Positions 60,801 to 64,000 of a stretch of DNA of 64,000 bases are shown here, piece by piece. Below the pieces are notes generated by a model. The model worked only from the letters and a program-made list of their open reading frames with translations, made no database searches and was not told where the DNA came from. This DNA comes from Polytrichum commune. Lineage: Eukaryota; Streptophyta; Polytrichopsida; Polytrichales; Polytrichaceae. Numbering within the stretch: position 1 is the first letter of the stretch; every line of letters begins with the position of its first letter. The translations under genes and the position numbers were made by a program. The stretch covers positions 23,655,666 through 23,719,665 of the forward strand of contig OX485807.1 of assembly GCA_950295325.1 (NCBI GenBank), given 5' to 3'.

Positions 60801-62598
60801 CGATGCTAATGCATTTACCTCCCCGCGGTGCGAATGCAAGCGAAGAAACTGAAACAGAGGCTCCATACTCTCCGGCGTCCGGAAAAGCTGTGAAGATAAA
60901 TGGCGATTGAGGAACTGAACACCATGACCTATCGACGAAGGTCTCGTCATTTTGGGAAACTGTGCATTGAAGGGCTCAAAATCCAGCTCCAGCACAAACG
61001 GGTCAGGCACGCTGCGATTACAAGCCATTGGAATTATAAACCAGTCAATCAGTTACTCATGAGCAATAACCTGCTCAACTTCCAGAGGGCTGTGAGGAGG
61101 ATCCATTTGACACTATTTGTGTCTGAATTAGCAAAGGTTGACACTTCCATATGTCATGTTTTACGAACTATTTGGAAGTAATTACTCTGAAGCATCCAGT
61201 CCCTAAGAATTAACTTCCAATTCTAGGAAAATGTAAATGCTCCAACGTAATAAATGCTTCTTCGAAATGTTTTAAACATTAGGTGGAGAAAATTAGGGCA
61301 CGTACTCTGAGCCAAGGGTAAGACTTTCTTTGAATCCTAAGTACTCTGTCACACTGAGCTCTTCCACCAGAAGCTCTTCCACATTGATGCGCACATACTC
61401 CCAGATTCCAGGCCGTGGGCGCACAGCAAACCCCACCCATGGTGGCAGCACCATAGCCTCCTGCAAACCAATTCATAACATTTGCATTCGTAAAATCAGT
61501 AGTGAGTCTAAAATCATTCCAATGCTTGCTTGACGGAATTAAACTAGAGACCACCCAAATGTTATATAACATGCTTGAAACACCTCTGCACAATAACACC
61601 ATTCAAATCAATGCATGGCTTCAGATTGGAAGTTTCATTCAACCCATCATATTTTACACTAGAATCAAGTCTCCCCTCAACATAAGCAAGTCTACAGACA
61701 ACAATATAACGCTTATAACAACAACTAAAACATTTATTTTTAATGAATAAAAAAACTAAAACTGTGATGGCAACTATGCTGATGACTTAGAACATTGAAG
61801 GTCGTGTCAAAAAACTTCATTTACTCATATTTTCCTTGTAGCAACAAATATTCAACACGAAACCAAGTATAAGGGAAATGTGATATCTTCTCTACCTGAC
61901 AATTCTGGAGGAGCTTTCCAAATGCACTCTCCTTGATGACGCCAACTTTGTTCTCATCCGCAATTTTGTTCAGCTCATCAAGCAGATGGTGAGGTTGGAG
62001 GATTGAACGCCCTTGCGAGACATACCTGTTCCAAGTTCACATTCAGCACTATATTACATCATTTATCTATAAAGCGCACAACATGGAAAGTCGTCATGTG
62101 ATGTCAATAAAAGTCTGTTCTTTCCCGTAAAATCATGAGGTGGTTTTGTGAGGAGAAATATGTAAAGCTCAATGATAGGTACCAAGGTTCCCATGCTCTA
62201 ATCCAAACAAACAAACCCTCAACCCTCACACTGAGGAAACTAATCAATCTACTCTTAGCCACTCGAAAGCTTCTTATCACTTCTTTATCGCCTCTAGAAC
62301 TTTGCATTTTATCCCCTCTAAGCTCAGAATTAGAATTAGAAGGGAAGAACTTCTACGAAGCTTAATAATGTTTATTTCATCCGGTTTATTACCAATATCT
62401 CTCCCCTCCTTCAACCATTTCTTGCAACAATCTACATGATTAAGAAACATCCAGAGTAGAGGTTAAGGTAGAGGAAATGGGGAATATCTGGTACCGTGAG
62501 AGGAGGTCCAGGAGCTGGTTCCGGTGTTCAAGTACTGAATCTTGTACGCGCTCTTTCATACTAGTGAGACGTCGCAACACAGGTCTTGGTGCATCCAT
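54709..62598 (-). CDS. SUS: Sucrose synthase, 14 coding exons, 856 aa
   Basis: Cytosolic enzyme that reversibly converts sucrose and UDP into UDP-glucose and fructose. Exons, 5' to 3' on the minus strand: 62495-62598, 61896-62025, 61306-61460, 60819-61011, 60112-60230, 58935-59151, 58646-58741, 58314-58487, 58023-58139, 57723-57889, 57266-57490, 56025-56588, 55320-55458, 54709-54879. Every intron is GT-AG, the lengths sum to 857 codons with stop, and no stop interrupts the frame. The start is [10 protein letters not shown]; Ser13 in [10 protein letters not shown] fits the conserved phosphorylation site near the N-terminus. The N-terminal regulatory part runs to about residue 270, followed by the GT-B glycosyltransferase: [24 protein letters not shown] (579-587) and the E-x7-E pair Glu677/Glu685 in [14 protein letters not shown]. 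Most family members have 800-820 residues; here the last exon adds a tail. Introns 5 and 13 hold transposons. The call is very secure. Least certain is the exon 13/14 junction, which is supported by the family-typical FREL-VKTVPL sequence across it. Confidence 0.95.
55001..55221. mobile_element. MITE-like TIR element in intron 13 of sucrose synthase
   Basis: The left end CTACACCCTTTGTTG and the reverse complement of the right end, CCGCACCATTTATGG, align over about 27 bp, both running into GTATTTA and GTCA. The same terminal motif recurs at 37836-37862, 42826-42850 and near 43275-43300, so this is a dispersed family. No clear target-site duplication is visible, so the boundaries are approximate. 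It accounts for about half of intron 13 (54880-55319). Confidence 0.55.
59377..60026. mobile_element. Non-autonomous hAT element in intron 5 of sucrose synthase
   Basis: The 650-bp insertion is flanked by a perfect 8-bp duplication, CTACAAAC (59369-59376 and 60027-60034), the hallmark length of hAT transposons. The ends form an imperfect inverted repeat: CTATGTTCAGGT on the left, and CAGAGTTCGGGA as the reverse complement of the right end. The body is closely similar to the element at 2054-3009 but lacks about 270 bp of its interior, which includes part of the transposase-like ORF. It lies wholly within intron 5 (59152-60111), about 85 bp from exon 5 and 225 bp from exon 6, so it does not interrupt coding sequence. 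Confidence 0.85.
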
Positions 62599-64000
62599 CT
62601 TGAACAATAATATTGGATTTCTGTCACCTCTAGTGAATTTATGCAAATAATATTTTCCAACTCTGCACAAAGTCCCAGCACAAATGCAAGTAAATATTCC
62701 CATCAGCCATCTCCAAATGATCTTAAATCGCCATACCCATATCCTACAACTATGCTTAAAAACGTCCCATCCGGAACTAATGGCATTATTCCCTGTCAAC
62801 CTATCTCGTACACATGAATTACGCATTACCGACATCCCTATTAATCCTGTCATTAGCAATACAAAGCCTCCAAAGTGGTGCGATCCAAGTGAGAATAGAA
62901 GAATACAAAAACTCCTCCAAAACCCTGATGACACAGTTATTCTGGAGGGTAACCCTCAAGATCAGGTCACAAAAACAAAATGTTGAAGTCAAGAGCAGTA
63001 TCGTGGCTTATTCTCGGAGGCAGCCACGCTACAGTCAGGCAGGTATTTACATAAGTGATGAAATACAGCACACAGTTAGCAAAAATATTGATCGGCAAGA
63101 GTGCATATGTACGCAAGTATGCAAGAGTTCACAATTAAGAGAGACAGATCAGCAATAATGAACCCTTCGAGACTCTTGAAAACTAGTCTAACTTTGAGGA
63201 GCAACAAGTATAAAATACAAAACATTGGTGATAATTCATTGCTGGGTCATGGTGGCTCCACATTCGGAGCGAGAGAGATACAGAGATATTGCAATGAACT
63301 CTTTCCCTCTCCCAAACCAGATCAGTAGCCAGCCTGACCACATGAGGGCCGGGGCCATCGAAACAAGATAAATCGTCATCCCACCACAAAGACAACCAAT
63401 CAGCCACACCAGTGCCAAGTACTGGACGAAGAAGAAGAAGGGGAGTGAGCTCTAAAGCTATGTACACAAGTTGCTTTAGTCTTAGCCTCCAATTTTTGCA
63501 TCACCCAATTACAGCCTCAATCGAAGTGCTACCAACATGATCAACAGTCTATCAGAGTTGAATCCTTCCAAAAGCAACAACAGCAACAACAACAATAACA
63601 CCCCTCATGCAATGATATAAAAGTAAGTCCATCGTCAATCCACGCAAACAAGGTCTTTCGTATACGTAGGGACAACCTCACAACTCCGAAATGTGCACGC
63701 AACCTGCAACCGAGGTTTGACTGTCAAGTACAGGTCCTCTTCCAGGAGCCCAAAACCCCCTCCCTGCAATTGGGGGTAAGGAAACAACAAACAACACTCC
63801 GCACACTCACCACGGTTCCGCAACCAAAGGAATTGAAGGCAGGCAAAAACATACCACCGCCCACCACGATCACCACCCTTATAAGCCCACTAAACCCCCA
63901 CGAAACTTTCCCACACAGGTAGACACCTCCCCCTCAAGCACGAGACTTTTAAAATAATCAAAATTAGCTATAAAATTCCTTCAAGCCCAGCTCCCTTGCA
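62599..64000 (-). promoter_or_regulatory. 5' flank and leader of the sucrose synthase gene
   Basis: No coding exon of the gene lies upstream of the ATG at 62598. Many plant sucrose synthase genes have a non-coding first exon and a leader intron, so the transcription start may be near 63.7-63.9 kb or beyond the window. A TATA-like CTTATAAG lies at 63878-63885, and CAG/CAA-rich and purine-rich stretches follow in the transcription direction at about 63420-63600. I cannot place the leader intron with confidence. Confidence 0.4.

Noticed and set aside
62599-62934. N-terminal extension of sucrose synthase: the frame is open for 336 nt upstream of [10 protein letters not shown] with several ATGs
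   Set aside because: The extension is hydrophobic and Cys/Trp-rich and unlike any sucrose synthase N-terminus; the family starts with a short segment before the RxxS phosphorylation motif, as this protein does from 62598.

Overview
This is nuclear DNA from a land plant. The evidence is a 14-exon sucrose synthase gene with GT-AG introns, a small two-exon gene with a telo-box leader, and a background of plant-type transposons (hAT, Mutator-like, CACTA, LTR solo elements, MITEs, SINE-like tracts). The sucrose synthase does not match any one flowering-plant paralogue that I can recall. The Mutator-type protein reminds me of families from non-seed plants. I therefore lean towards a non-angiosperm land plant, but this is only a lean. 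I see no rRNA, intact tRNA, organellar operon, CRISPR array or viral genome.

Layout. 1-7 kb: old AT-rich intergenic DNA with a CACTA-type MITE and a hAT element (2054-3009). 7-12.5 kb: a decayed CACTA transposon on the minus strand (DUF4218-like then DUF4216-like pieces), split by a hAT-like element with its own 8-bp target duplication, plus a smaller relative of that element. 12.5-14.3 kb: a solo LTR. 16.8-26.3 kb: two Mutator-like elements in opposite orientation, 126 bp apart, each with target-site duplications. The second is longer and carries an extra decayed multi-exon gene and a palindromic minisatellite. 26.4-32.8 kb: an LTR element of the same family as the 12.5 kb solo LTR, with another solo LTR nested inside it. 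33-34.6 kb: a decayed coding-like segment and a palindrome cluster. 35.6-43.3 kb: a degenerate repeat family rich in the motif ATGATATTTAGTGT, in inverted copies, surrounding a TIR-flanked hairpin minisatellite (38.2-39.1 kb) and a SINE-like tract. 43.3-50 kb: intergenic DNA with little recognisable content.

Genes. Two host genes are supported, both on the minus strand. The first, at 50.4-51.3 kb, encodes a 79-residue protein with one membrane segment; its intron and 3' flank consist of tandem repeats. The second, at 54.7-62.6 kb, encodes an 856-residue sucrose synthase. Its reading frame stays open across all 13 introns. It has a C-terminal extension encoded by a separate last exon. Two introns carry transposons: a hAT element in intron 5 and a MITE in intron 13. 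Its promoter lies near or beyond the right edge.

Everything else is mobile or repetitive DNA. Many insertions can be bounded exactly by their target-site duplications, so their nesting order can be read directly. No new host or defence system is evident. The most unusual structures are the cargo-bearing Mutator-like element, the TIR-bounded hairpin minisatellite, and the LTR family in which each copy has a different tandem array at the same internal position.
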